Origin: Lutjanus erythropterus
Lineage: Eukaryota; Chordata; Actinopteri; Lutjaniformes; Lutjanidae
Direction of reading: 5' to 3'
NCBI GenBank assembly: GCA_020091685.1
Contig: CM034607.1
Coordinates: forward strand, 31,246,831 to 31,310,830
Length of the DNA: 64,000 nucleotides
Shown: in pieces, positions 46,761 to 59,713 of the stretch
Layout of the letters: every line of letters begins with the position of its first letter
Position numbering within the stretch: the first letter of the stretch is position 1
Position numbers and translations under genes: made by a program
Notes under the pieces: generated by a model
Told to the model about the DNA's origin: nothing
The model's database searches: none
What the model saw: the letters and a program-made list of their open reading frames with translations, nothing else

Positions 46761-49700
46761 CCATTTATGCATAATGAACCTACAAACAACATAAAACGTA
46801 TTATACAGATTAATCTTTGGCATTGCAATAATTCAAAAGTAACGCAAGTAATCAAGTTACATTACTTTAATATTACGACACTTGGATTAGGTTACTGACT
46901 ACATTTTCTAACAGGTAATTAGTAACTGTATCAGAATACATTTTTGAAGTGACCCTTTCAAGCCTGCTAATGAAACATCATCATGGTTTTATTCTGCATC
47001 GAATGAAAGCGATGAAGAAAACTTCAGACACTCTATCATCCATATGTACGACATATTGAGTTAATTAAGACTAAAATATGTACATTACAGGCTGTAAAAG
47101 CATCGCCTACCCAAATACAAAGTGAATTCTTTGCACTGAAAGGAGAAAAGACCAAAAGGTTCACACATTACTGCAGGAATTGTTGTCTTGCTGCACATCA
47201 GTAACCCTGAATTAACTCTAATTGGCAGAGAAAGCCTGTGATCTTTGCCTGATTAGATATAGCTCTTAACAGCATAAAGAGCATGGTGTCATTCAGACAA
47301 ATTTAAATGGAAAATTGGAAAAGTTTGCCACAGCTGGAAGCATCCGCCGTAATCTCTGCAAATATATAACAGTATCTTTGTTGACGAGCGCTCTGTGTGA
47401 TTAGCTCCCCGATGTGATTTCAAACTGCCTTTCACAGGTGGGAAGAGATTTTTTGAGATTTAACAGTAAAATGACAAAACAGACCACCAGGCACGTCCCA
47501 AGTCACAATGCAGGACTCTCAAATGTATTCATGAGCACAAACATGACATTTAGACTTTCTTCACGTGGTAAGATTCTTAATAAAAGAGGAACAATGGAGA
47601 GCTCTGACTTTGTAAAAATACCAAATTTGACTCACTTCATGATTCTGCTTCAAGTCACCTTTTTAAGTCTGAATAAAACATTCGTTTGACTGTGAGATTT
47701 CAGAAATACTTCAAGTTTACTGCAACATGGATCTAATAAACTTGGATATGACATTAAGTTTGATGTATGTCGACTGTACGATGATCACACATAATCATAG
47801 GTTATCATATATGGAAGAAAACGTCTATGTGCGTTGCTGCAGTGGTAAATAATGAAGCCAGGCAAGAATCAAGCTCTTGCATTATGTGTATGAAAAAAAA
47901 TTCAAAGAGGTGGAAGAGGAGGAGAATGTGGAATAGTGACGAGGGAAAGGAGACCAACTTGGATGCCAGTTTTGTATTTGTAATATGCTAATTATGCTAA
48001 AATAGCATGCTTTACTGGTTGATTAACAGACGTGTGTTGCAGACATTGTGATCAGGTAATCCTAAATTTATTAATAACACTTCAATTCAATTCAAAAGAG
48101 TACGGCATACATGCAAATGATGTACATGCTTAGAAATAAATGCCTAAAGGGGAAACACAAATGCACGCATAGAACAAAAAAATAAATGTATTCATTACAA
48201 GAAACCCTAACATTGTATCTTTATTAGAAATGGAAAATATGGGAAAACAGGGCACCAGGCTGGTGATGAATACTTAATCGAGATTCTACTGAAATCGCAA
48301 CACAATCCCCTGTAGTTTTCAAATCGCAGGAGGCACAACACTTGTCAAAGATAAAATGTGTGACAAAAAACCACCCCGAGTTAAATATCGCCGTGCTGCA
48401 GAGATGCAATATTCCACAAACCCAAGAAAACTCCTTTGCTTGGTATGGATCCCTGCGAAAAAAGACCCCACCATCACATCAGCCTGAATGAGTGAGAACA
48501 GTGATGCCAAAATTATTACCTCCAACATATCAAATCACATCGCAGCTGCATCACTGATCAGAGTAATCACAACAAACCATTCCTCAAAAATCACTCAGCC
48601 CCACACTGGATCTGAGTCTACTCCTCAGAGAAGAGACTTAATAAAGCAAAACAGAGTACCTACATATTTTATAAAAGGAGATCAAGTTTTATGAAACTCC
48701 TCGCTAGACCCCTGCACCGAGCATCACTGAGGTCATCGACCCATCCAGAATTTTGTCGCAGGACCGTGAGAACAGCCGCTGTTTGGAGCCTCGACCAAAT
48801 GTTTCTTTCACATCTTTTGTCTGGGACAGCCTAAAATCTTTAGTGTGTTTTATTTCCTGAGGTGAGACAGCAAGGGGTCACTTCAAACACACCTCCCAAA
48901 CTTATCAATTCCTTTTATCGATTCCAGCGTGTTATTTTGACAGCTGTGCACAACAGTGACGTCAAACTTGTGCTGCTGCGCCGCTGGAAACCTGCAACAG
49001 GAAGGAGTCGAGGCAGAGAGCCTGACTTCTACTCTGTGTTCAAAAAAAAAAAAAAAACAGTTTTGTGTTAATGCTGAAAACCTGTGCAGGCTGTGAAAAT
49101 TGACCAGGAATCAATACAAAAATTGAACCGGTAAGCAGGTTAACAATTTCCATCCAAAGTTAGTGTAAGACAGACAGTTTTATGAGGAATTGAGTTTTTT
49201 TTTTTCCCTAAAAATCTGTATTTGAAATCTCACTGTTTACAACTGGTGAACAATGAAGTTTCTAATAGATGCTCCAATTTCAAATCATAATTTTTATTTT
49301 AATTTCCACTAAGTAGTATTATTAATCAATTTTCAGACAGGTATGTGGTGTGACAGACTGAGCTACAATAGCAAAAAAAGACCAACTCTTAATTTTTAAG
49401 TAGCATTAATGGGCAGCTGACAGCTCATATAATTGGCATGTTTACACTGTGGGAGGCTATTCAGTGTTACCATGTTGTCAGCTGACAACCCATTAACTCC
49501 AGTTACGGTGAATTCATGTTTTTTTTTTTTCCACCACTGCTGCATAATCCTCTGTGGGCCGAGGGAAAGATACGGCCTGTGGGCTTATGAAACTGCTTTT
49601 AAAATCCTCCTGCATTATTTCCAAAAATGCACATTGGACTATCTCAGGAGCTGCTCGCCGCTTTTCACGTCTGAAAAGTTGGAATGTTGCAGATGCAAAG

Positions 49701-51349
49701 TGTTCACTCACCGGCTTGATTAGAGCAGCAATTCTACAGCGGTGGCGTGTGAAGATTGTGTGTGTGTGTGTGTGACTTACAAAGAGCGTGAGAGCTGACT
49801 CACCACTAATTGGTATTTGACACTATACGAGTTCCACTGTATAGAGTCATCTTCAATCAAGTTTTTATTGGCCTTTTGATGATAGATGAAGCAGCGATTT
49901 CCCATTCAGAGCAGCACCTTTGCACCATCAAGAGGCTGACAAGGTTCATGATACTCCACACAAAAGCTATTGTTATCATAATGAATAGGTGGTGGATGTG
50001 CAATTTAGTTACACTGTAGAAATTGAAGGGTACCTCCGTGCAAATAGCTTTCAACTCCCACCTGTTCAGGTATGTAATCCGCGCATCTGTGATGGAAATG
50101 ATCAACTAAAAGCCGAAACAGACAGTTGGCAATCTGCGCGTCAGATCTGCTGCTCCTGTTATTTCCATGTGCAGGGAGCTCAGCGTTGGCGTTGAGGTGG
50201 GTGTCCACATGCACGGTTTTCATTTCTTTGTCTCAAAGCCTGAATCACACCGTGTCATCAAAGGGAAAATGTATCGTTAGAGGCTGTAACTTTGATGCAA
50301 CAGATGCCCACACTGGACTTCATCCAAAAAACATTGATGGCACTCACCAGTTTTCAAGTCATGTACAGGCGGCCTCTCCACAAGAGAAAAACATCGAGTA
50401 TCTCATAGTAACAATGGGCGCTTACTTAGGCTTTGATAGACTGCAGGCAAATCCAATTTTTTTTCTCAAATCAGATCTTTAAGACAGACGGTCCACACTA
50501 TTTGCAAATGATCAGATCCAGACATCACCGATCTATCTGCACGGGTTGCTGTGGTAACAATGCGAACGTCAGTAACCACAAGTGATGCTGCTTTCCGCCA
50601 CGGAAGCATGAGAAATGAAGATCCATCATCTTAATCGTGCTGTAAAGTTGTGGTGCAGAACTCCTCCGTTAGCGGCGACAAAAGCAGCGAGAGATGGAGG
50701 AGGCTGCGGTGCTCAGCTGCTCCAGTCCACTTTCATCACTTTAGATTTGACGTCACTATTGTGTGTCACATTACTCAAAAGGCACTTTGAAATCTGTTCC
50801 GAGACACAGCTGTAGAATCGTATTTCAAACCTCCAAATGTGGCTTGGATCTGAACTGGACCGCATTTGCTGTACAGACTTTCTAAAAAATCAATCCAGAT
50901 ATGATCTGCTTATGCTGAAGGAAGAAAAAACTGTTTTGGGCTGGCAGTCAGAGCAATACCTTAATGTCAGAAAACTTCTGGCACAGTAACTATTAATATT
51001 TTTCCTCAAATACTACAGCTGACACTGCTAACTTGTCATCTCTTTGTCTGTTGATGACCTGAATCTTTGCAGCGTGAGATTCTTTTTACTGACTTGGCAC
51101 ATTCATACAAGCAAATCTCAAAGAAAAAAATGTGTTTAGGACGAGAATACAACTAGAGTGTCTGTGTCCAGACTCAAATAATGTATGCAGTAAAGAATTT
51201 ATAGTATTTATTCAGTTTACTTTTTGGCAAAATGGAAATTATCACCAGATTGACATGTTTCCAGTGAGACACATGCCGTCCTCACTTAGAGACCATTTTT
51301 ACAGAGGAGGACAGAGGACTGACAGAGAGCTGAACATTATGAAGACACA

Positions 51350-51560
51350 GTAAAGTTGGTCTTTGACCTTTTGGACATAAAATGTCATCATCTCATCACT
51401 TTATCCTATTGAGTTGCGGCCAAAACTGTGTTTACTGAGATCACTGTGACATTTAACTCCAAATTATAATCAGTTCATCCTGGAGTCCAAGGGACGTTTC
51501 TGACAAATTTGAAGAAACTCTGTCAATGTTTTCTGAACTCTTTCCCCACAAGTGACGAGA
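51350..51560. repeat. Dispersed repeat fragment
   Basis: Sequence such as tttgaccttttggacataaa, tgagatcactgtgacattta and aactccaaattataatcagt resembles a widespread fish repeat recalled from other genomes. Boundaries are approximate and it is not coding. Confidence 0.4.
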
Positions 51561-51699
51561 CTTTCCAGCATTTGCTGTTTTCACTGCCGGGTGGTAGGGG
51601 ACGCTGTGACGGATCATCTGACAAAAATTTGTCATTCGAAGAAGAAGAGAACCCCAGAATTGAGCAGAAGAAGAAGAAGATGTTGTCATGTAGCACGAG

Positions 51700-51820
51700 A
51701 ACACGGGTGGTCAGCTGCAGATCCGCGGGACAGAGAGCGCCGCGACCCGGGCACAGAGCGCCGCAGGCCCTGGGACGCCTGGACAGAGTGTTTCAGCCGC
51801 AGGGACAGGGGACAAACATG
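51700..51820. other. Short GC- and CpG-rich patch
   Basis: The segment cagatccgcgggacagagag, cgccgcgacccgggcac and agagcgccgcaggccctggg is markedly GC-rich against an AT-rich background and contains a short internal direct repeat (acagagcgccgc / acagagagcgccgc). ORFs on both strands lack similarity I recognise. Confidence 0.45.
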
Positions 51821-53034
51821 GCTAACGTCAGCCACACTGGTGACAGTGATGTCCCACATGTAATATGAGGTGATAAAAAAAAAAAAGTTGATATTCTGCT
51901 TCAAAATTTCACAAAAATTCCATTTTATGTCTGAAAAGTGGATTTGTTTTTTGATGCCATGAAGCCAGAACAAAATGTTTTTTTTTGTTGGAAACTATCA
52001 GATCTGTTCCTCCCTTTCATTTATTCCATGTTAACATATTCATAGAACTGAATATTCTGTGGGCGTTGAAAAATCAGTGAATTTTGTCAAAAATGCTGGT
52101 GCAGCCTGGCAACTTAAAAAAACAAACAAAATAATGAACATAAAAAATGTTCTCACACGACTACAGTTATCTTAAATTTATCACTCGCTCAGGTGATATG
52201 TTTAAATATATTTTTGGGGGCTTTTATGTCTTTAATTTGAAAGAGCAGCTGAAGTGAGGACAGGAAAGGAGGAGAGAGAGTGCAGGGATGAGACTCGAGC
52301 CGAGGACTCTCAGTTTTGGCACACTGTGGCACTGAGCTAATATTTATCATGGAATCTACTCTAGTTCTCAATGTCCTGACTGCTATTACTAAATGAGAAA
52401 GCTCATACCGCACAGGATGTATAATTATCTTTCTCTCCATCCAGCACAGATTCTCAGTAAAGCATTTTGGGAGTTGATAACCGAGCCTGACTTTCACAAA
52501 CAATAAAACAATCACTGCACGGCGGGCTGGTTTGTACGTCAGTGCAGCGTTTTATACAGAAACACAACAAAACAACCTGAAAAAATCTGCTGAATCAAAC
52601 CAATACTTTCTGCTTCCGTTGTCGCGATGACGCTCACCAACACTTTCTGATGTCCTTTGATCTTAAAGCTGTGACAGTAACAGAAACTGGAGCGGCGAGC
52701 TTCTGGCTGAATATTTGCTGGTTTGAGTCCAGCGGCTCCGGCTCACAATGCAGGATTACGGAGTTAACTGAATATCTTTGATGAGTAAAACCCGGAACAC
52801 CCTTCAAAGCTGGAACACAGTCAGGAGTGAAAAAGAAGCTGTTCTGGGTGTTACATGGTGTCCAGATAACTTTGTAATCCTGCTTAGCGAGAAAGGCCCC
52901 CGGACAGGCTGGAATTGTCTGGGAAAAGTGAAGACATGTGCTTTCTTCATACAAAAATACTGCAGAAGTGCCCTCGAGCAATGTGCTCGACTCTTTACAG
53001 GAATACTTCGTTGTGTTCTGTGACTTTGGTGTTT

Positions 53035-53215
53035 TGAAAGGATCGTTCAGATTCACAAACCAACAGATCGAGAGCGAGATAAAATCACTGATTTCACCCA
53101 GAGTGTTCGGTTGGTTTGGAGAGAGTGATATTTGGCTTTTTTAATATTTCCTGTCAGAAAAAGCTGCCTGACAGGAAAGTGAAGTGGTGAAAACATTCAG
53201 TAACAGCTAAGTCCC
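53035..53215. repeat. Family-A fragment
   Basis: Shares gttcggttggtttggagaga, gtgatatttggct and gtcagaaaaagctgcctgac with other copies. A detached end resembling the family terminus (aataatccgaagtgtcccttt) lies at about 53962-54040. Confidence 0.6.
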
Positions 53216-53324
53216 CAATTTCATGGTAGATGGAAGTTTCTATGAAATTACCCAGATTACTCCAAAATTTACCCCAGATTTTCAACATCATTTCCAGCGA
53301 TCAGAACAGTAATGACACAGTTTA

Positions 53325-53480
53325 CTTTAAGGACATATCTGTAATATATTTTCAGAATGACCTTGATATGTTATCAGAGATTTAAGGAAACACGCTGAGC
53401 TGAAATTCTTGCTCCTCTGACAATAATGCTGCAGCTGTGGGGTCCTTTGAAATTTGCTGTTCTCATATTTGCACAGTGCT
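53325..53480. repeat. Family-B fragment
   Basis: Contains ttaaggacatatctgtaata, aaggaaacacgctgagctga and ctgcagctgtggggtccttt, matching the left part of 29645-30281. Confidence 0.55.
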
Positions 53481-54345
53481 TCTTTAACACAGAGACCTCA
53501 TTTATATCAAATATTCATGTCAGGGCAACAAGACATGAATTGTAAGTGTTCACCTTATATGTAACTTCTGCTTAATGAGGTCTCTGTGTTAACTAAATGG
53601 TATCACTACTTTAGGTTCAGACACAAAAACTAATTGGTTAAGTTTAGGAAAAGATTGTGGTTTGGGTTAAAATAACTATGTTGCTTGTGTCAAGTGATGG
53701 CAGTTTTTTTTTTTTTCAATTTTAAGTTACTAAAAACTTTAAATAACTGCGTTTATTTTTCATTTCAAAGGACTCAAACCACAGTCTTGTGGGTGGAAGT
53801 TCTCTGCTTGTTTGAACCATCCATCAACCCGCCTCCTCCAAATGTGGACTTTCTGGCTGTCATACTTACTATGTCCTCTAGGGGGCGCCGCCCAACAAGA
53901 ACTGGACATATCAGGTGGAGTAAACTGCTTACACTTCGATCAACGCGGAGGGTTTTCTGCTGAGGACAGGCTTTTAGGTAACACACTGACTATCACTAAG
54001 TTATACAACCTCACATAAAATAATCCGAAGTGTCCCTTTAAGCTGCTCTGTGGCTTTACTGCTGCTGTTGTTCTAACATGTTAAATGTATCAGACTGTAA
54101 ATGTGGACACAGCATGGTGCCGACTGTTAAAAATAAAGGTGAACTGTGTGTGTTTGCACAGGTTTTCTCAGGTATTCTTCCAGCATAATGCAGCAGGAGA
54201 TCTGTGCCTGAGTATGTAATCTACAGACAAAAGCTTTGCTGCTGCAAGCTACGTTTTAAACATTAAACAACAAAAGCACCAACAGCGAAGTTGAGGTAAA
54301 GAACAGAAGGCTCAGTGTTTCAGGTCTCCGTTTTCAAAAGCTCAC

Positions 54346-54372
54346 CTTTGCCGCTCGGGCTCTGAGCTCCTC
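54346..54372 (-). CDS. Candidate 27-nt microexon of the nectin-family gene
   Basis: On the minus strand a T-rich tract ending tatgctttacag precedes GAGGAGCTCAGAGCCCGAGC plus 7 more bases, followed by the donor AAAG|gtgagc, close to consensus. The 27 bases are a multiple of three and, if the exon is entered and left in phase 1, add nine residues (reading GAQSPSGK) just before GTGAQKVRV of exon A without a stop. It would therefore be a cassette that lengthens the linker between signal peptide and V domain. Direct evidence is only the splice signals, phase and orientation. A chance pair of splice sites cannot be excluded, and it could also belong to another minus-strand transcript. Confidence 0.42.
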
Positions 54373-55689
54373 CTGTAAAGCATACAAATAAAAACAAATG
54401 CCTGCACTTTCTGAAAGGCGATGACACCCAATATCTACAGGACGAGAGGAAAACAACACATTCAAGAGCAGATGAACTGAGCAATTGCACGGAGAGTTCG
54501 CTTAAAGAAGATCGACCGTGCTTCTTTTCAGGGAGGACAAAAGGTTGAAGATGGAGAGAGAGCGGAGCGTGACGCTGTCCATATACCGTGCCGCATTAAA
54601 TGATACATCTCTGTCATATCTCCACAAAACAAAAGATCCACAGCAGCCGTGTCAGTGGCTTTTGTTCCATGCTTTCCTTTCATGTGCAGGCATTCCTTTT
54701 CATGCCCCTGCCTTGTTGATCAAGGCTGTACGGCTCTCCTCAGAGCTCCATTGAAGAGTTTGCCTTCCCTATCTGATGTGCATCCCCTGCTCAATACACT
54801 TGTGCCGCACAGATCAAAGGCCAGAGAGGAATTCATCAAAAGGAATTATTCAAAAAAAAGAAAGAGGAGAAGGAGATCAAGATATAAGAGATGTAGCTCG
54901 GAACAAATTAGATGGTTATCCAATATTGGTACAGAGGACAAGCGAAGGCAAAAGGGGGCACAGGGAGCGGAAAATTTGGAGAATCCAGAATTCAAAATCA
55001 GAGGGTAAGACAAGTTTAAACCGCTTTGAGAGGCAGACAGGTAGTAACTCCCAGCATAATTATTGCTTTTGCAAAATTCAATGCAGAGGTCAGGAACTCA
55101 GTTGCATTGTGGTAAAATACTGCTGGTGCCACCTCACTCATAGTTTAAACTAAACAAGCCCAAAAGTGACAATTATCAACATAAACCAGCACTTTTCAAC
55201 AGACATTTTTACAAACGCTAGCAAAAAGTAACATTTGCATTTTGGAAAACAAAACAGCAAATGTCAACTACTGATCAGTTAGTTAAGTTTGCTGTTTGTT
55301 GATGTGTTCCAGCACTAGTAAGGCCTGATGGGAAATGTAGGCAGTCCCTGCAGCACATGTAGCATCACAGCTGAACAGATGGTGGTGCAGAGCAAAGTTG
55401 CAAACTAGCTTGTAAAATACATTGCTGGAAATTTAATAAACAATCACCCCATCACTTTCCCTCTGCCATATCTCTGATATAAGCCTGTCCCCGACAGCTC
55501 GCCAGCTATAGTTCGTCAGCGCCGTCAGCAACGTAGCAGAAGGAAACTTGATATTTAGTTTAGAAATGGCAGGAATTGTGCCTCATTTGACCTTGTGTTG
55601 TCAATCAAAGACATTTGTTCAATAAGGAAACTTGAAATGAAACTTAAACTGAGAAAAATAAGAAAAAAACAGAATAAAAGGTGAGTCTT

Positions 55690-55890
55690 GTATTTAAAGG
55701 TGCAGTAAGCGATTCTGATACCTTGGATTGGTCGCTCGAACATGGTTGACTGTTGAGTCTCATTCCCAGGTCAACTAACATTTACGTATTGGGATTGAAA
55801 CTCAACAATCAACCATCTTACCGACCTGTGATTGGCCAAAGTCTCACATCACTGGGTAGATTTTCTAAAGCCTGAAAACAGCCGAGAGGA
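55690..55890. repeat. Dispersed fish repeat (aaaggtgcagtaagcgatt type)
   Basis: Begins taaaggtgcagtaagcgatt. It contains an internal inverted pair: catggttgactgttgagtct against gaaactcaacaatcaaccat. Confidence 0.55.
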
Positions 55891-57204
55891 GGAGTAGAAA
55901 TCTAATTTTCTCTCAGATCAACTGAATTTCTATTATGTTAAGAGCTTATTATGGAACCTTTGTCCAATGATGCCCAGAATAAATTGCCAACACCAGCTTT
56001 ACCAATTAATCGATTAATCGAGTGTCAGCGTTTTCAACTACCAGTTAAAGGGACTTCACCCCAACAACGAAAATACATATTAAAGGGTACTTGGCTGGCT
56101 TGTGGTGCTCAAAGAAACAAAAATATAAATTTGAAAAATTCAAAACCAGCGTCTTTCCAAATAACATGACCCGGATACTCAAGATAATCCACAGTTCTTG
56201 TTGTGAGCAGTTTCATGTAGGAACTACTTTATTTCCAGTTTTAAAAAAAGCACCTGCAGTGGTATTACTGGTCTGGTCAGTGTTAATATGAACCTGGTTT
56301 GAAAATGCTCACATCAGCTCAACCCTATTATATGTATCTTATTTAATTTCAATTAGGGGGATGTACATCAGTGATTCTATTGGACAGAAATGAATGGATT
56401 ACTTGGTACATGACATCTTCAGGCTGGTTAAAAAAAAACAACAATATTTGCCCTTAAACCTCCACTCAAGTTCTCAAAGAGCATCACATGTTCTCTCCCT
56501 GTGCAATCTCGGAAATTAAGGAAATTGGCTGATGGAAGCGAGTTGACAGCAACAGTAATGAGTGTCCTGTTAAGGCTGCAGCAGATTGACACTGGGAAAA
56601 CTAAAGGCCTGACTTTGGATGATTATCCAATCCGGTACCGTTCAGTCACTTGTGTTGTGTCCTTGTGGAACTTTGTGTTTTTTTAAAGATGTGTTCCCAG
56701 AAAAGTGTCCTCAGACACGACTTGTTTAGCTACGTGTTATCAATCACACTTGTGTTCATTAGGCTCACTCTGTACTGTAGACGTGACCTTTCGCACACAT
56801 CATCGGTTTCTAAATAAACTTCTGGAATCTTTATCCTCCATTTGTCTTTGAAACTAAGAACACAAGAGTACAGCAACCAGTATTTTCAGTAGGTGTCTCA
56901 CAGCAATGGAAAGATTTTAACCCACTGTCAATCAGGCTGCAACCAATATATATATATATTTTTTTTAATCTGCTGGTTATTGTTTTGATTAATAAATCAG
57001 TTGTGAAAGTCTTTAAAATGTAAAAAATACCAGCAGCCCAAGATTGTTTGGCCCAATCCCAGCATTCAGCCTCATGGTCTCACAGACTCTGATGCACGTT
57101 CCCAGTAAATCTGTGAAGTCTGAGGACTGTCCCTCTCTCAAACCATCAACTGCATTGGGATTTTCTCACAGACTTTTTGAGCCCTCTATGCACCAGACCA
57201 GAGA

Positions 57205-57600
57205 CTAAGCAATGTACTGCTGTGGACAAGGTCACAGCAACAAAAGGCATTTTACGCACTTAAAAAAGAAAATCTGTATCAGTTTAAATTCATGGTACAT
57301 TTAGAGTATTTTCACCCCTTTAACATACCGTCAGACAACCTTTTCTGAGAGGAAACTGCTGTTATATAAGCCAAATATTGCTCTCTCCAAACCAACGGGA
57401 GTTGCTGGTCTACCGCTCCATTGATCTGTCTCTTGTGTGACTTTGGTGAATCCAGAAATATCCTTTTAAAACACACTGACACAGTAACAGACCAAGGTAG
57501 AGGTAGAACAGCAACTCCCCTGTTCTGCGAGTTAAAATTACTGATTTCACCAAAGGAGGTTGGTTGGTTTGGAGAGAGTGATATCTGGCTCACATACACT
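57205..57600. mobile_element. Family-A element, partial
   Basis: Contains gcaatgtactgctgtggaca, ccgtcagacaaccttttctg, gctctctccaaaccaac, acagcaactcccctgttctg and the opposite-orientation block ggttggttggtttggagaga. Foldback structure as in the other copies. Confidence 0.72.
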
Positions 57601-59172
57601 GTCTGACCAATAGTTCAAAACCCAAAGATGCTCCATTATCAGTGAGAAAGTACAACAAAGTATCCTCACATTGAGAAGCAGGAGTCAGAGAGTTCTTCTT
57701 TTGCCCCATGAATGAATTACACAAACATTCGATCATGAAACTTGTGGATTCGTTTTCTGTCAATCAACTAATTGATTCAGTGTGACTAAGAATGCTGGCA
57801 TGCAGCCCTGCTCATTTTTTATTTCCAGTGTTTGCCAGGCTGCTGCTGGCACAGGGGTCCTCACACTTATCTCCCTGCCATCACCGGGATCTATTTCTTG
57901 GTCGATATTTTAGCTCGGGCCGCTTTTTCGGCCGCTCGCCCAGCTCTGGCTGCGAGGATGATGTCCAAGTACGTCCAGTGCCAGTCCCTCTGCTATTATG
58001 TCCAGCCACACCACAGTCAGGTAGCCCTGTTATAAGCCCATTAGCGATTACTTACAGTACAAGCAAGCGGCACCTTTTCTGCTTTGTGACAAGCTTTTTA
58101 ACTCTCGCCTGGTGCTCTCAATGATCGTGTTAGACAAAGGAAACTGCTCTGTGTGTGCATTACACCTGCCACTCTCATACACGCTCATATTTATTGCTTA
58201 TCTCAACTGTGCATACTTCATAGCACATAATTAAATACCTTCTCCATATCACAAGGGTCCACTTGTCAATCTGGCCTGAGCATAATCCATCAGCTAACAC
58301 GCATTTCAATAAAAGATTCAGACCTACAGCAGGTGAGGTGAGTTTAAAATTGATTACTCTAAGCCTGAAAACAGCCCAAAAAGAAGCCCTGTGACTGCCA
58401 ACCGTAGCCATAAATATGCATAAATGTTAACAGCATTGGAATTTTTAATTATCAATTACAGGAGGAAGCCAAGAAACTGGAAACATTTAACATTTTACAA
58501 GCAAAACAAATTCATCATGAAGTCTGAACCGTATTTTCTCAGGTTTCACAGAGTAGATTTGTTCTTAATCTTGTTTTATTTTTTAAAAAATCAACTTGTG
58601 ACTCATCATTCCTGGGTTGGCTGCGGCTGTGAATCACTGAAATAGACGGGTGAATTCCAACAATGGGGGTGGATTTGGCTCATTTCGTTTCAAAGCGATG
58701 CGGGTCCATTTTAACAAGCACTCGTCAGTAAAACACTAAGACGAGAGTAATGTGGCCAGCCAAGCACTGAGCCCTAATTACTGATATTTTCTGCCAGAAC
58801 GAGAGGCAAGTGGCAAATAACCGGATTACAAAGCTGAACACAAATTAATAAGGGAAGATCAGGAGACGAACACAAATGTTAACGCTTCTGATGATGACAC
58901 GGAGCGGGGATGGGAGGGGGACTGGAGCTCGATATGTACAAAAAAAAATAACCAACAGAAATTAAATCAGGGGTTCTAAAACTGGGCCAAGAAAAATAGT
59001 TTCCTCATCATTTAGGTCACAACTGAACATTTAATATGTCTACACACTTCTGTGTCACCTGAACAAATACAAAAACATTCAAAATACCGGATCAGTTGCA
59101 AAATAACGTCACTTTTTGGTCTCTGGAACCAAACTGGGCTCCTTCTATCTTTATGTGTCTCTTTGGGAAAGT

Positions 59173-59610
59173 TTAAAAGAACAATATGTTGCATTTGCAC
59201 GTGCAAAAATTAGTACTGCAGTCCAAATAGCGAGTTGAAGCGAGTTCTCCCTAGACTCGAGGAAGCTCAGCGGGCTGCAGGAGCTCTGCAGGAGTGCAAG
59301 ACGAGTGCAACACTGTAATCTGGCAATAGCAAGTAAGGACGAGTCTAACTGTAAGCTGATCAGCTGTTTATTTTCTGTCAATGTAAAGTTAAGCCCACTA
59401 TCCTGAAAATACACAGTGGGGGTTTGGAGTTTCAGTGAGTGCCTGCCTCACAGCCTGAGATTACTAATGATTTATTACGACTCATAAACAGATACTTACT
59501 CGTTCAGCGAGCATTCAGCATTCATTTGAGCTCTGATTAACATGAAACAATCACCTTTATGATGGATAACGGTAAATTAATTAGAGATTTTTCTAAGATT
59601 TCTCCTTTAA
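59173..59610 (-). mobile_element. Family-B element, internally shortened
   Basis: The left end tttaaaagaacaatatgttg and right end gatttctcctttaa flank ttagtactgcagtccaaata, gctgatcagctgttta and agcccactatcctgaaaa. These match 12861-13512 with deletions. Confidence 0.66.
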
Positions 59611-59679
59611 TAAGTCTTCTACATATTTCTGTGTCACCTGACTAAACACAAAAACAAAATACAATCTAAATCTTCTTAT

Positions 59680-59713
59680 CATCATCATTATTATTATTAT
59701 CATTATCATTATG
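59680..59713. repeat. (ATC/ATT)n trinucleotide repeat
   Basis: Run of cat/tat triplets (atcatcatcattattattat) grading into cattat units. Confidence 0.85.

Larger units (their letters stand above)
33015..54345 (-). other. 21-kb intron between the candidate microexon and exon A
   Basis: If the microexon is real this is one intron; otherwise it is the 3' part of a longer first intron. It contains the hAT-like element with minisatellite, a CpG-rich patch, family-A copies, microsatellites and foldbacks listed separately. I recognise nothing in 36430-37000, 37450-38500, 39610-41900, 43160-45650, 46780-49730 and 49790-52600 apart from weak dispersed-repeat traces (aaagttcccatgaa near 37548 and 45137; aaaggtgcaatacgt near 44575). 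Confidence 0.6.

Noticed and set aside
48319-48528. Minus-strand ORF starting with a signal-peptide-like segment (MLEVIILASLFSLIQA), considered as the missing nectin exon 1
   Set aside because: No phase-1 donor with good consensus was found at a suitable place after the hydrophobic stretch. It would also place the exon downstream of the candidate microexon in transcript order. A hydrophobic chance ORF is more likely.
52634-53056. 140-codon minus-strand ORF
   Set aside because: Part overlaps a family-A repeat fragment. No Ig, transmembrane or other domain pattern, and no splice sites in a phase that would join the nectin exons.
54518-55153. Two overlapping plus-strand ORFs near the candidate microexon
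   Set aside because: Two different frames open over the same purine-rich segment, with Lys/Arg-rich composition and no recognisable motif.
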